In this document: positions 39,401-53,437 of the stretch, in pieces | How positions within the stretch are numbered: position 1 is the stretch's first letter | Layout of the letters: each line of letters starts with the position of its first letter | Assembly: GCA_963978895.1 (NCBI GenBank) | Contig: OZ022240.1 | Coordinates: 5,855,124-5,919,123 of the forward strand | Direction of reading: 5' to 3' | From: Erpobdella octoculata | Lineage: Eukaryota > Annelida > Clitellata > Hirudinida > Erpobdellidae | Length of the DNA: 64,000 nt | Notes under the pieces: generated by a model | What the model saw: only the letters and a program-made list of their open reading frames with translations | Database searches by the model: none | Told to the model about the DNA's origin: nothing | Position numbers and translations under genes: made by a program

Positions 39401-39773
39401 AGAAGATTGTTCTTCAAAAACTAGTTACAAACCTCATGGTCCCTCGAAAGCAACATTCATTAACACAAAATCTCCAATTATAGACAAACACTGTGATGCT
39501 TATATAAACAAGATTGACTGTCGACTCTTTAATAAAACAAAATAAAATACCAATGTATTCTAGAAAAGAAAAATTTTTTCGCAAATGCATTCGAGAATTA
39601 AATTTTCATAAGAATGGAAATAGTCAGAATTCAGATGTATCCAAATTATCCAACAAGGCCTGTCCCTTTGAAGCCTTCTTCTATACCTATGACAAATAAA
39701 TAAATAATACAAATTTCATCAATAAGTTTAATTTCTCCATGGATCTATGCCACATTAAAAAATGGCTGGGATA
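39401..39773. other. Coding-like remnant downstream of USP48
   Basis: Plus-strand frames here are unusually non-repetitive and hydrophilic (for example NFHKNGNSQNSDVSKLSN, ending at TAA 39697-39699), with a frame change in an A-rich run near 39542. No family recognised. A minus-strand ATTAAA at about 39727-39732 could serve USP48. Confidence 0.3.
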
Positions 39774-42700
39774 CTACATATCAATAATAAAGGGTTGCCT
39801 ACCTCCTGTAGTATTAACAATGAAATTTTCGTCAGAGTCTTCGTGAACCTGGAAGAAAAAATTGTTTTTAATAGTAATAAATCACCAGAGGTGGGCACTA
39901 TTTCAAATACAAGTATTTAAAATATGTATTTTCCAAATAAAATACGTATTTTATTTGGTATTTAAATACCGATGATGTAGTATTTGGTATTTTAATTATT
40001 TTTTTAGAGTATCTGTATTTTAAAAAACACATCAAAATACTTTATTAAAAATACTTTTATGTTTCAATTTGTAAAACAAAACTTTTTACATAGAATCTTG
40101 ACTATTTAGTCACTTCATTTTACTTTTAACATGGACTCGGTCTTTACATTTCATGTTTTGTTTTCGGGGGTTGGACATGTTTTTTTATTCAGCAGGTTAT
40201 CAACCACAGTCACCAAAGCTTTTCATAATTCATCAAATATCTACGTTACGCTTTTTTTCACCTGATCATTACTCTGGTTTAAACCACATTCACCGTGGTT
40301 TGGTTCAGGGGCTCATCTGTTGTAGGTCTGTCTAAGTCTCTAAGACTTAGGACTTAGACTTAGAGTCTAAGTGAACAAAAAAGCGCAACTGAGATATTTG
40401 ATGAATTTAAAAAAGGTTTGGTGAGTGTGGTTCATAACCTGGTGATTAAAATAACAAGCCCGTTGCTACTGCGCCATATATAACATATATTATATATATA
40501 TGTTATATTTATCTTTGATTTAAATTTTACTGCTTCCTCTGAGAGCAGCTTAATCAAACATGAAAAAAATGATTACTAAAAAAATCACACAAGCTCGCCA
40601 CTTATCCTTCAATCGTTTTGCAACAAAACTTCTAAATCAGTTAAAAATGAGCGAAAGAAATTCTGTCGAAAGTATTGTGCAAGGGACTAAAAGAAGCCGT
40701 GGCTAAGCAATTCCGGTCTTATTTGAATCTTGACATTGGTGTTAGCGACTACATCTATGCAGCTGTATCTCATCCTTTTTAAATTAAGATGCATCTATGC
40801 AGCTGTATCTCATCCTTTTTTAAATTAAGATGTGACCCAGCGGACAGTCTGGAAAGAATAAAAAGTCTTTTTCTGGTGAGAACTAAAGAAGAACTTGCAG
40901 GTGTAACTAACACCGAGAAAAGTAGAACATCTGATTTAGTCATGCTAGAAAGTAATGATTTTTTTTCCTTTGAAAGTGTAGCAACTTCATCAAATGAACT
41001 TGTCACAGATGTTGAAGTTTTTCAATATCTTGATGATATTTTACACAGGTATCCTACAGTGAAGCGAAGTTTTTCAGATACAACACTGGGATAGCATCTT
41101 CTGCGCCGGTTGAGTGGCTGTTTTCATATGCAGGATGGTACTCAACAAAAAAAGAGCATGTATGACTGATGAAAATTGTCAGCAGCAGTTACTGTTAAAG
41201 GCAAACAACGAACTAGTTTTGTGATTCGTTTGTGGAAATTTTTTTTATTTCTCAGATTATGTGTGTCGAATAAATTGTATTTGTACTTTAAATAAAAGTA
41301 TTTTCAAATACGTATTTGGTATTTTAGTATTTTGAAGTCCTTGAAGAAGTATTTGGTATTTTAATTACTTTTCTAGAGTATTTTGGTATTTAAAATACCT
41401 TGTACTATTAAAATGCTACTATTAAAATTAAATAATCTAATAAATAAACAAAATTCACCTCCAGTTTAATGAGAGCCTCAGGAGGTACACACAGTTCCTC
41501 TAATGTACAATCATCTCCGATCAGTTCTCTACCGTCCATGTACAAAACCTGGTTGGTTTTGTAAACTTGAAAGAGTCTGAAGATCTGTTAAGAGTTGATA
41601 ATGTTCGTCTTAACACACAGGCAAACTATTAATAACATGCTAATAAAGAAACAACACTCTCCTGAAAAATAAAGTGACTATTGAACAACAATTAAATGAC
41701 GCGTAAGCTAGCTAATCTGTTCCAGTTAGAAGACTATGGATAAATTCAGCGGTTTTACAGGTAAAGGAAGATTAAGTTTTATGCATATAAAGAGACGAAA
41801 ATAACCTCAAAATTTAGTTGTCTGAGAGTCATGGTGGAACTAACCACCACTTCTTTCTCTGCTCTACTTTTCGACCTTCTCCCGCTTCTCCTGACAGCAG
41901 AACAGCACTCCAGTCGCTGATACTTCTCGCCGGGGATCGTACTGCTCTCTTCATCCAGCTTCCGTTTTCTCTGCTGCGATGAGTTAAAAACGAGAGACGT
42001 TTGGTGAAGCAGCAATTCAAAATATGGTAGCATCCGCAAGTCAAAATATAATAGCAGCCGCAACTCAAAATATAATAGCAGCCGCAACTCAAAATATAAT
42101 AGCAGCCGCAACTCGACAATCGAACAAGCTGCGGAAAAGTTCTTGCATTAGACCCATAACAACACAGCCCACTGCTGACACATCGTCAATAAGCGCATTG
42201 ATAAAAAAGCATGTCCAGTATTTTTAAAATTCCACTTTCAAACGACAATAATGAAAAAAAAATGGTTTCAAACCTTCTCATCAGAGTAAGGTTTGTCCTG
42301 CATCTCAACGTTGTACGAATTGACCATTTTGTTGGTCGGATTGTTGTTGTTAAGAGACGAGTTTGTAGTCGCAGAATTTTGGTAAGTCGCTGCTGCGGAA
42401 GCTGCGTCTGCTTCTGCTCCGTCGAGTCGGCAGACGTAAATTTTGGCTTTCTCGTATTTGTACCTGCTTTCCAGTACTTCTCTTTGTCTCTCTTCTAGGC
42501 ACTCGACACATAGTTCTGGCAAAAAAAAATAATGATGAACTTCTTCGAAAAAGAAACAAATAACTTTTTTTAAATTTGAAAAATCTATTAAACAAATGAA
42601 AAAAAATTACTCAATTATTGTGATTACGAAAATAAATAGCAACCAAGCGATTGACATCATGTTACAATTGAACCATGTTAGTATTTTCAATCACATTACA

Positions 42701-45700
42701 ATTGAACCATGTTAACATATTCATTAACCTTGAACCAATTTTCAACAATGCTAGTATTTTGAACCACGTTACAACAGAACCATGTAACAATTGAAATATA
42801 TAGTTGAGATCCTGCAATAAAATCTATTTAATATAATAAAGCTGTAAAAGAGTTCTATTACTGGCTCTTACAAGTTTTAAAAACAGGGGGGTTGTTGAAC
42901 ATTTAAAAGACACTGATAGAAAGGTTTAAAAAAATTCTTCAAAATTTTGATGACAAAATATCTGTTCTAAAGAAAAACAAACACAACCCATAGCTGTTCT
43001 TGTAATGCCTTGAATAACTTTATTCATTTACAATAATGGTCAAATTTATTTGTAACATTGGTTCAATTGTAGCATGAGCCAATTGTACATGGAACAATTG
43101 CAGTATGGGTCAATAGTCTCATTGGGTCAATAATCTCATTGGATCAATAGTATCATTGGGTCACTTGAGCCAATTGTACACGGAACAATTGCAGTATGGG
43201 TCAATAGTCTCATTGGGTCAATAATCTCATTGGATCAATAGTCTCATTGGATCAATAGTATCATTGGGTCACTTGAGCCAATTGTACACGGAACAATTGC
43301 AGTATGGGTCAATAGTCTCATTGGGTCAATAATCTCATTGGATCAATAGTCTCATTGGATCAATAGTATCATTGGGTCACTTCAGCCAATTGTACACGGA
43401 ACAATTGCGGTATGGGTCAATAGTCTCATTGAATCAATAGTATCATTGGGTCAATAGTATCATTGGGTCACTTGAGCCAATTGTACACGGAACAATTGCA
43501 GTATGGGTCAATAGTCTCATTTGGACAATAATCTCATTGAATCAATAGTCTCATTGGATCAATAGTATCATTGGGTCACTTGAGCCAATTGTACACGGAA
43601 CAATTGCAGTATGGGTCAATAGTCTCATTGGGTCAATAATTTCATTGGATCAATAGTCTCATTTGATCAATAGTATCATTGGGTCAATAGTATCCTTGGG
43701 TCACTTGAGCCAATTGCACACAGACCAATTGCAGTATGGGTCAATAATCTCATTGGGGTCAATAATCTCATTGGATCAATAGTCTCATTGGATCAATAGT
43801 ATCATTGGGTCACTTGAGCCAATTGTACACGGAACAATTGCAGTATGGGTCAATAGTCTCATTGGGTCAATAATCTCATTGGATCAATAGTCTCATTGGA
43901 TCAATAGTATCATTGGGTCACTTGAGCCAATTGTACACGGAACAATTGCGGTATGTGTCAATAGTCTCATTGGATCAATAGTATCATTGGGTCAATAGTC
44001 TCATTGGGTCAACAGTCTTATTGGATCAATTTTCATAGAACCAAACTAAAAAAATGTCATTAAATGAAAAAGACATAAAACATTGATTTACCAGGAGAAG
44101 ACACAACGTGGTAAGAAGGATCTGATGAAACTTCGCACGAAAGTTCAACATAAATTTCTTGATCAACACATATGTAACTCCTCAATATCTCCCATTCTTC
44201 ACTCCATAGTAATACATATTCCCTGGAATGTTTAGAAAATGTATTTTCATGGTCTCACAACTTATTTTTATAAAAATTATAACACATTTTATTTCAAAAA
44301 ATAAATAATCATATACTCTTATCTTTAATCACGACTGAAAAGAATGAAGTTTAGCACATTAAAATTTAAAACACGCAAGCGGGTAGCAGGTAAAACTGGG
44401 TGATTCCCTAAGCAAGAGCTATTCCTGTTAGCTTTTGTGCCAAAGTGGTGCCACGAGCCAATCACTCGGTAAACACAATCGGAACTAATACAACGACCAA
44501 GGAGCACCAACTTGTCAACTTCACTGACTGCGTCAAAGTCCCACAGGTCGAAGAGAAGCTTGCGATGGTGACAGAGTAGGAGATTATTACAGACGGACAT
44601 CGGCATTTCGTTCCTGCTCGCATCTCTGTTGGAGAAAAATTGACCGATATTATTCATCGAGATAGTTTTACAGATTTCTCTTCTTAGTCTCTTAGAGCGA
44701 CATCCTCAAGAGTGAACGAACACTTTTGTTCGGCACGGAATCTCTTAAATTCGTACGTGGCCTATAGTAGTTCATCTCCGAGGAATGGACTATTTTGCTC
44801 TTCCCCGAGGGTGTCCACGCTTCAGGACTTTTACTGTATTTGCATCTAGCAGATGATTCTGAAGAAAATTCTCACATTTCAATAACCGTGCGAAAAAGCA
44901 GATTTTCGTACCAAATAATAAAAAGTATACAAAAGTTATTACCAGAAAATATCACAAAACTCGAATTACTTGTAGCATTTTTTCCATCTTTCAATGAACA
45001 TAGACGAGACTAGATAATAGCGAAGGTTCTGTTGCTGCTGCAACTGCTGATTGGCGTGGCACGTTTCATTGGGCTGCGGCTTAACGGGATCGTCGACAAC
45101 TTCCGGACACTGGAAACTGTCAGTAACCTCAGAAGTTTCCCGACCCGGAGAATCTGCGATGACCATGGCACCGTCCTCATTGACGTGTGTCGTAGAATGT
45201 TGTTGTTGTAGCTCGCTGCAGTTGTTGTTGCTGTTGTTGGTGGTAGAATCGATTTCGTTGCTGTTCTGCACGTCGGACTGTTTGGGCTGCAGTTTATTTG
45301 AAGAGGTTTCGTTCAAGTATTTCTGTTGTTTTTTAAGTAAGGAGAGCTGAGGTCGTTTCCTGTTCAGGTACAAATCGTTGAGCAGCTGCTTCAGCTGTGC
45401 AGCTTGCTGTTTTGATTCGTCGAGAAAAAGTCTTTCCTGAAGAGATTTGTTCTGCAAGATAGATATTCAAAAATATATATATAAATATGTTTTAAGTATT
45501 CAATACATACATTGCAATTAAATTAATGTCATTCACACTGACAAGTAGCATTATAAAAGCGAATGTTTGTTACATTTTTACAATAAATATCTTCCGAGTC
45601 GGCACACTAAATAATGCAGAAATAATAATTCAAAGATAACGAATGCAAATTATGAAACAACAGAAAGAATTATATCGATAAATAATTACACGAAAGACTA

Positions 45701-48700
45701 TGAAATAAAAGAAACGATTAAATGCATTATTATTATTATTACACCTCGCAAATTTCACAACAGGAGGCTCCGAACAGAAACTCTGGACAGCCGTTGAAAT
45801 ACTTCTTCAGGATTTGCCACACGTCGATGGACACCGGCTTCCAGTTCTGCTCGTTCGGATCCAACTTGTCTGAAATTAAAAATAAAAACAAACACAAAAT
45901 TAACCGGTTATTTGAGATGAAAAAGAATTTGATTTATTTGAAATAAACTTACAAGCATTCATGTCGCGAATTTGGAAAAATCAGTTAAATTTAAAAAAAA
46001 AAGAAATATTTTGAGAACAAAACTCACTGTGCGTGCAAAGTAGATCGGAATTAAACAGCTGGTCGTTAATCGATTCTAATGCGGAGAGATAATCAGCTTC
46101 TTTGTTGTCGCCTACGATTATTTATTGATTATAATTAAACTGCAGCTCTATGATACGTAATTTTATCGTATGCAATAAATTAAACAATCAAGCAAGTTGT
46201 AATAGGTAATAAACTACAAAATTAATAGGTAATAAACTACAAAATTATCTGAAGCTTGACAACAATATGGTGCTAATAAACACTCAAGGTATAGTGCTAA
46301 TATTACCCATGGTGATCCCCTTTCCAGCAATATTGCAAAAAAAACCCAAAAAACAAGAAAGAGATTCCAATGATATAAAACCCCAAAAGAAAACCTTCTA
46401 AATTACATAAAACCCCAATAGAAAACCTTCAGAAAAATCTCCATCTTAATTACATAAAACCCTAATAGAAAACCTTCAGAATAATCTCCGGATCCTTCAT
46501 CGCTTCCTTCCAACAACAAATTTCTTTCCGCTCTTTTCCTCCAGTTCTTCCAGGATTCTTTCCCCACTAAATAGCCGCCTTGGGGTCTGAAAGGAAATAT
46601 ACTTCAAAATAAGTACAAAGCCGTACTATACATACCACTGCATCAAATAAAAACATTGAATTATTGAAAAACATTGTATAGAATTGTATTAAATATGACA
46701 TTGCATTGAATAAAAAAATTGTATTAAATAAAATGATGTATCGAAAACAAAATAATATCAAATATGGGTGTGTATGGTTTCAAATACAATGGTACATCAA
46801 ATAGATAATTTTATCACGAATTTTGTATATTATATAGGCCTATCTGGATTCATAATGAAGTGATGCAAAATTCTTTAAATGTCTGTTACGAAATTCATCA
46901 ATACACGATAAATCAACACCAAATTCAACAATACATAAATAATCAATCATAACAACTAATTAACACAGACAGACGTTAACAAACTTGTAATTTTTTGACT
47001 TCATGAGACTACTGATTTTCTTATTATCCTCGTTGAGCGACATCTTCGCGTTCATGCTCCTGCACCTCTCGACCACGCAGTCCCGACACACGACATCTGA
47101 GCTGCAACGAACAGACACACGCGTCATTCATTATTCGAAGCTAGCACAATGCAACCGACGTCCCAACCACCACCGGCACAATGATTAACAAAACCAGACG
47201 GATGATGAAATATAGATTAAATATTTTTGCGAGATAATAAGAAACATTAATCAGGAATAACAGCAGTGAGTTGTGAACGAAAAGAAAGGACAAATCTTAC
47301 CATCGCAACCTGTTTTCCAAGCTCAACTGATCGGCTAGATTGTCAACCTGGAGAGGACGGGAATTAAAATATAATTTATCAAAAACGAGAAAAAAGTTTA
47401 AAAAACTTCTTAATTTAAAAAAAACTCTTACTATATCGGTCGGTAAAAGTTTGAAGTTGACAACATCATCGGGGTCAAGCCTGTTATGAAAATTTAAAAC
47501 TTTCTGCTTCACAAACAATTAAAAAAAAGATTTCGTGGATATTTCGACCACATCTAATACACCCCCGACCACATCTAATACACCCAACCACAACTAATAC
47601 ACCCGACCACATCTAATACACCCGACCACATCTAATACACCCGACCACAACTAATACACCCGACCACAACTAATACACCCGACCACATCTAATACACCCG
47701 ACCACATCTAATACCCCCGATCACATCTAATACACCCGACCACATCTAATACACCCGACCACATCTAATACACCCGACCACATCTAATACACCCGACCAC
47801 ATCTAATACACCCGTACACATCTAATACACCCGACCACAACTTTAACACAGAATATGGAATTCACAGTCACAACCGAAATGTAAACCGACTCCAAAAGGT
47901 CCAAAAGTGAGCGTTTCAATGCATGAACTTAAGTTAACCTGCCCCTGGTGAACTTATTTATCTTTTTACCCCCTTCCTCAGCATCACTACAAGCCCTTTT
48001 GAACATTGCTTCAAATGTTGGTAGTTTCGTAACAAAATAACAGTTCTGTTCTAATGTTGAAGTTTTATACCAAATTACAGTTTGGTTCAAATGCATGTAT
48101 GATTTATATAATTATTAATATTAGACTTAGAGAGACACAGCAGTAAAATCTCAGGCTCATTAAACGTTGGGATAACGGGTTTCATTAGAGTGCCCTAACC
48201 AAATCGGTGCGCTCCAGCAAAGATTGCAGTTTGATTCATTAAAACATAATTACTAATTTAAATCAAAATTTAGAAAGCAAAAATAATTAACAAAAATTAT
48301 TAAAAAAAAAATTAATGCAAACTTTTTGTGTTTACAATAAAATTTTCCACCATCACTATCATCACCGCCATCTTCATCGTCATCGTGGCTGTCAGTGTTG
48401 ACGGCCGTACCGGCAGTATCGTTGTCACCGTTATCCTCGTTGGCAAGAGTGGTGGGAACGTCCTTGCTGTCCTTCTTGCTTTCTTCGGTCGACGTCGATT
48501 TGTTGGCGGGTCCGATCTCATCAAGCCGGAGGAATTTTACGAGGTTCTGAGTCGGGATGAATTCAAACTTCTCCAGCTTGTCTTCAGCACTGGATCCTGT
48601 AAAGAAGTTAATTTTATTTTATTTATGGAAGATGCAGATGACTCTATGTTACATAAAAGTTAACTTTTCTTCTATATAATTTATGGAAGATACAGATACA

Positions 48701-51700
48701 TTGAATTCAAGTAAAACATGGGAACAAAGATGAATTAAACATCTGAAAAACCTTCATAGCTCATGACTGTTGAATACAAAAGCTTTATGGCATCTTTCTT
48801 CTGAATGACTTTCTCCTTTACCATAGAAAAGTAAAAAAGTATAAATTAACTAAATAGCAGAGATTTCCTGTCTAATTGGCTACGATTATCATCTATTCTA
48901 TAAATTATTTCTCACTACCACTAGTACCACTACTACAACCACCACCACCACCATTACCACCAGAACTACAAACATAACCTTAACGACGTAACCCACCTGC
49001 TTTCGTTTCTCTTCAAGCATGTCCTGCTCAAGTTCCATGTTGTGCTGAGTAACTTTTTTCTTCAATTCGTCAGAAAGATCCTCAAATTTTATCTCTTCAC
49101 ATGCACTGACTGAGACAGCAACCAAAGCAAACACAAGTGAAGCAAAAACAAAGTTTTTTAAAAACACACTTTTATATTTTTTTGCTACATAAACAACAAA
49201 CATATTAGCATAGACAATAAATAGTTTGACGAAAATATCACAAATAATTATTTGATTAAATTTTGTCCAATCGATCCGAAAATTTGATAGAATGCATTAT
49301 TAATCAGTTCGCAGGTATGTTTAAATTTTGAAGTCTCTAGCTCATCGGGAAGTTAGTTTAAAATCTATTGCAAAATTTGACGACAGACAGAGAAGTCAAG
49401 TTAAGTAAAAGTGTGTAAAAATGTATGTCTTTATTATCTTACAAATGTGACTAATTCGGTCAAAATTATCATAAAAATACCACTAAAACTGTATAAACAT
49501 CACTAATTATGCATATTTTTAAGGTGCTTATAATTAACAAAAAAAGAAATTATTAAAACAGACCTGCAACATCTCTCCTCTTATATACAAGCATGTAAGC
49601 ATTCGCGAGTGACATTTCTCCTTTACACGGTTTAATCTTTTTCATCTTGCCAGAACCATTGTTGTTGTTGTTGTTAATGGATAAGTTATCTTCCTCTGTG
49701 GATGGTAGCAACAAAACGTTACAGTGCAATTACAATTACAATTATGATGAAAAGTTACCATGCAATCGATGAGAGCATCAATAACAAAATATAAATAAAT
49801 TAAACATTTTAATAATAAATAAATAAACATGTTAACTATTATATAAACATTTAATAAATACAAATTTAATAAAATAAGCAACCATTATATAAATAGAAAT
49901 TTAATCACAGAAGCTCTTGATAACAACTAGAAATCATAAAAAAAATATATAAAATAAAGAACCATATGAATTTAAAAATGCTGCCATTAGAGGAGCTATG
50001 ACAGTACCAAGCAAGCATCTTTATAAAGAAGACAACTAAAGAGGAAGTTAGAGAGAAGAACTTTGCTTTGAAACCCGTGTTAAAAAAGTCAATATTATTA
50101 TTGTTATAATATCGCTTAATCGTATACGGGGTTATCTGGAATGGTTTATTGAAAGATAATAAAATGAGCCTTGATCTGTATCTTTTTCTATGTCGATATT
50201 TAGAAAGTCGTCTAGGACTATTTACAGACGAGAAAAGAAGGTTTGGACTCCCTACTCCTATCCCCCGGCTCAGAGTAGGGAGTAACAATGTTTGAAGGCT
50301 TCAAAGAAATAGCAAATTTATTTTACATTTAATGGGCTAAAAGAAGTTAGGAAAGAGTGGAAAAGAAAAATGAGTACGAGCGGGAACGGGAAAGCGACCG
50401 GAAGCGAGAGAGCAAGCGGGGAAGGAAACGGGAGCAAGAGAGAAAAACGATAAAAAAACCTCTGAAAACCCCCGAACAAATAAATCAATAAGTCCTCAGT
50501 CATAAACCAACCGCTGGCATTATCCAGATCAGATCCGCTTAAATCTTCATCGAGTTGAGTGACCTTCTCATCGTTGAACTGACACGCGGTCCCCTTTTGT
50601 ACATCTCTGATGACAGCAACGTAGTGGCCACTGCTTGCCAGCTGACCTCTGTGAATCAATATCGCAAAGAGGTCATAGGTCAGGTCATCTCTCTGCGACG
50701 GTGACGACGAGGACGAAGAAGAAGACAACGTAGTTCCCGACTTATCTGAATGTGATTAAACGTCTTGAATGAATTAAATTATTTATCAAGTATATAATAA
50801 AAATAAATGTATGCATGCATCTATCACCATCAAATTTAAACGTATATGAATGTGATTAACCCGTTTTAGACCATCGTACGTTTTACGAACACACTTATTT
50901 TTGGCGTTGCATAAAATTAAGCTGAAATTTTTTTTCTGTTAAAAGTTTTTTGTTATGTTAAGAAAGCTTCAATACACTGTATAAAATTTTTTAAATAATT
51001 TTTTTATTCGTATTAAGTAGTTTAATCTGGGTTAGAATATGAGCATTTTCAAGGTTTTCGACCGATATTACTTTAAAAATTTATTATGCTAATTTCATGA
51101 GAGTTATCATAACAAAAGTTTGAAATATCGAAAGAGGATGTACTCAAAAGTAAACAGCAACGTTAATTAAATTTTATTGTGTTTACACTAACCCACAATC
51201 TGAACATGTATGAGTCATGCTCGTTCTACGATCGTTGGGCGTATAGAGTATTTTATGCGAACAAGTCGAAACTAGTTCATTCAGCTTATAGTTGTGCAGT
51301 GGTTGAATTGGTGATAGTGTTTTTTTGCAAATTTCATTTTTCGAATGAAATGTTTGTATAGTTTAAAAATGAAAGACGTCAAAAAGAATGTTTTTTCACG
51401 TTGAAAGAAGCTATGGAACTAATTCTTGATGATGATGATAGCATTGAGGTTGACATACTTGTCATTCTTCCGCCCGGCGCATCATAACACGTGACTGATG
51501 AATAAGCAAATAAAGAAGAAATGTTATTCTTTGTAATATATCCGGGAAGGTAGAAGTTGATTATACTAATGATGGGATGAGACTAGACTGTGTCGGTTCT
51601 TTGGGTGAAGAAATGTAGGTCGCAAATACGGTCAGTTCAATGCCGCGGCAACCAAAACGCCAAAAACGATTGAAATGCACTTCGACCAAAAAGAGTAATT

Positions 51701-53343
51701 TGAATAGCCACTTTTAAAACAGTCTATATATAACGAGTTTGAAACACCACAATGGTGCTTTGCTTGATAAACCCCATATAGGCTGTTTAGGTTGTTTTAT
51801 ACCGATGAAATGATTCATGCACGGTTGAAGAAACAAAACGATAGGGAAGATTCAGCAACTGGCCATGGTCACGATCTGGAAAAGGTGAAAACAGTAGGTC
51901 GCTACAAGCTGGAAAATTATGGCAAAACACTGTACATGTGGGCCAAGTGCGGCAAACGACTTCATCGGAATTGTTTTGGTGCTTTCCGCACACTCCGGTT
52001 CTGAAACGACTATCATGAACTGCTTGACTGATTTATTGAATGTTAAATTTTTGGATTTTATTGAACTGTGTTACTGATAAAGTCAGAAATGTGTTTTTAG
52101 CTTTTCTGTTTATAGCCTAAAATTTATATTATAATTGTTTGCGTTGAGAACAAAAAAAATTGACTTTTAAACATTTTGTCGTTTTCAGTAGTGTATACGA
52201 CCACCGTTCGAAAAACGAGCAGTGAATTTTCAAAGTTTTCTTTCAAATAAAAAATAATTAAAAATAAATCTGTTAAAACATAAGCAAGTAACTTAGAAAT
52301 AACAAAAAAAAATAATAGAAATCTAATTAATAAAGTTTTGGACCTAAACGGGTTAAGAAGCTTGAATGTATTTATTTATCATTAAACTAATAGAACAGGT
52401 GATTGATTAACAAAGGAAATGACGAATAATCTAAGTTTTAGAGAACCAAACTTACATACATTTGACATTATTCACATAGGGAGACATGTTCAATGTTTCT
52501 GGGAATGTCAGACGAGAAGATAATTTCTTTTTGCTGTGTTTTTCTCTAAAAAAAAATTAAAAGAAATAAATTTATAATAAAACTTAAATTTTTTATAAAA
52601 ATTAACAAACAAAATATTGAAAAACAATATACACAAAATATTATACTATTATACAAGCATATATCTTTAATCTATGTCGAATCATAAACTGAATGATAAG
52701 TGTAAATAAATTTCAATCATTCCCAATTGAGATTTTGTAGGATTTTCAGCACCAAATAAAAAGTAAATAGTTTTCAGGAGTAGATAGTTTTTTTAGGTTT
52801 ATAAAAAGGAAACGGAAGATTTTTATAGAAAAGGAGTGAATAAATTTTTTGTTTCCATTTAGCCGTTTTGGTCATAATTTTGAAACTTTCAAACACCACA
52901 ACAAAAAACCACACACAACAACAAACAAAGAAACAGACAAACTTGTCGTAGACGAATCGAAGAAGTTGTAGATTAAGAGTTGCTGGAAGTTGAACGAGTT
53001 CGATGAACCTTGTAGCATTCTGCTTCGAATTGCAATAGGAACAGAAAAACTGGTTGTCTCCTTCCAAAATTTCTTGCTGTAATAATTTTTTTAAATTCAA
53101 TTTAAATAGTATAATTACTTACCTTTATAATTTCTTGCAATAATAATTTTTTGAAAATTCAATTTAAATAGTAATTATTATCTAATGATTCACATTTTAA
53201 TATAAATGATATACTAACAATCAACTACTTAAACATTTTTAAATTGAGATGAACACAATTAAACCTAGTTCAAGTTCAACCTTCTATATTCTCTGTGGAT
53301 TATTTGTTACATGTTGCCACAACTGAGATTTGCAAAACTGCTA

Positions 53344-53437
<94 letters not shown>

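Larger units (their letters stand above)
39886..41412 (+). mobile_element. Decayed hAT transposon in the last USP48 intron
   Basis: The left end CAGAGGTGGGCACTATTTC is an hAT-type terminus. Both ends carry TACAAGTATTT/AAATACCTTGTA inverted sequence and (TATTTGGTATTT) repeats. The interior at 41080-41225 translates to [13 protein letters not shown] and [17 protein letters not shown], matching the hAT C-terminal dimerisation region (SSAPVER.FS pattern). The right terminus is incomplete. Confidence 0.75.

Noticed and set aside
43070..44035. Repeat array considered as a CRISPR array
   Set aside because: Eukaryotic context, variable unit length and no unique spacers; it is an intronic satellite.
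46567..46578. Acceptor right after CTTTCAG for USP48 exon 19
   Set aside because: It reads into a stop; the next AG (CCCAAG) keeps the frame and matches the family.
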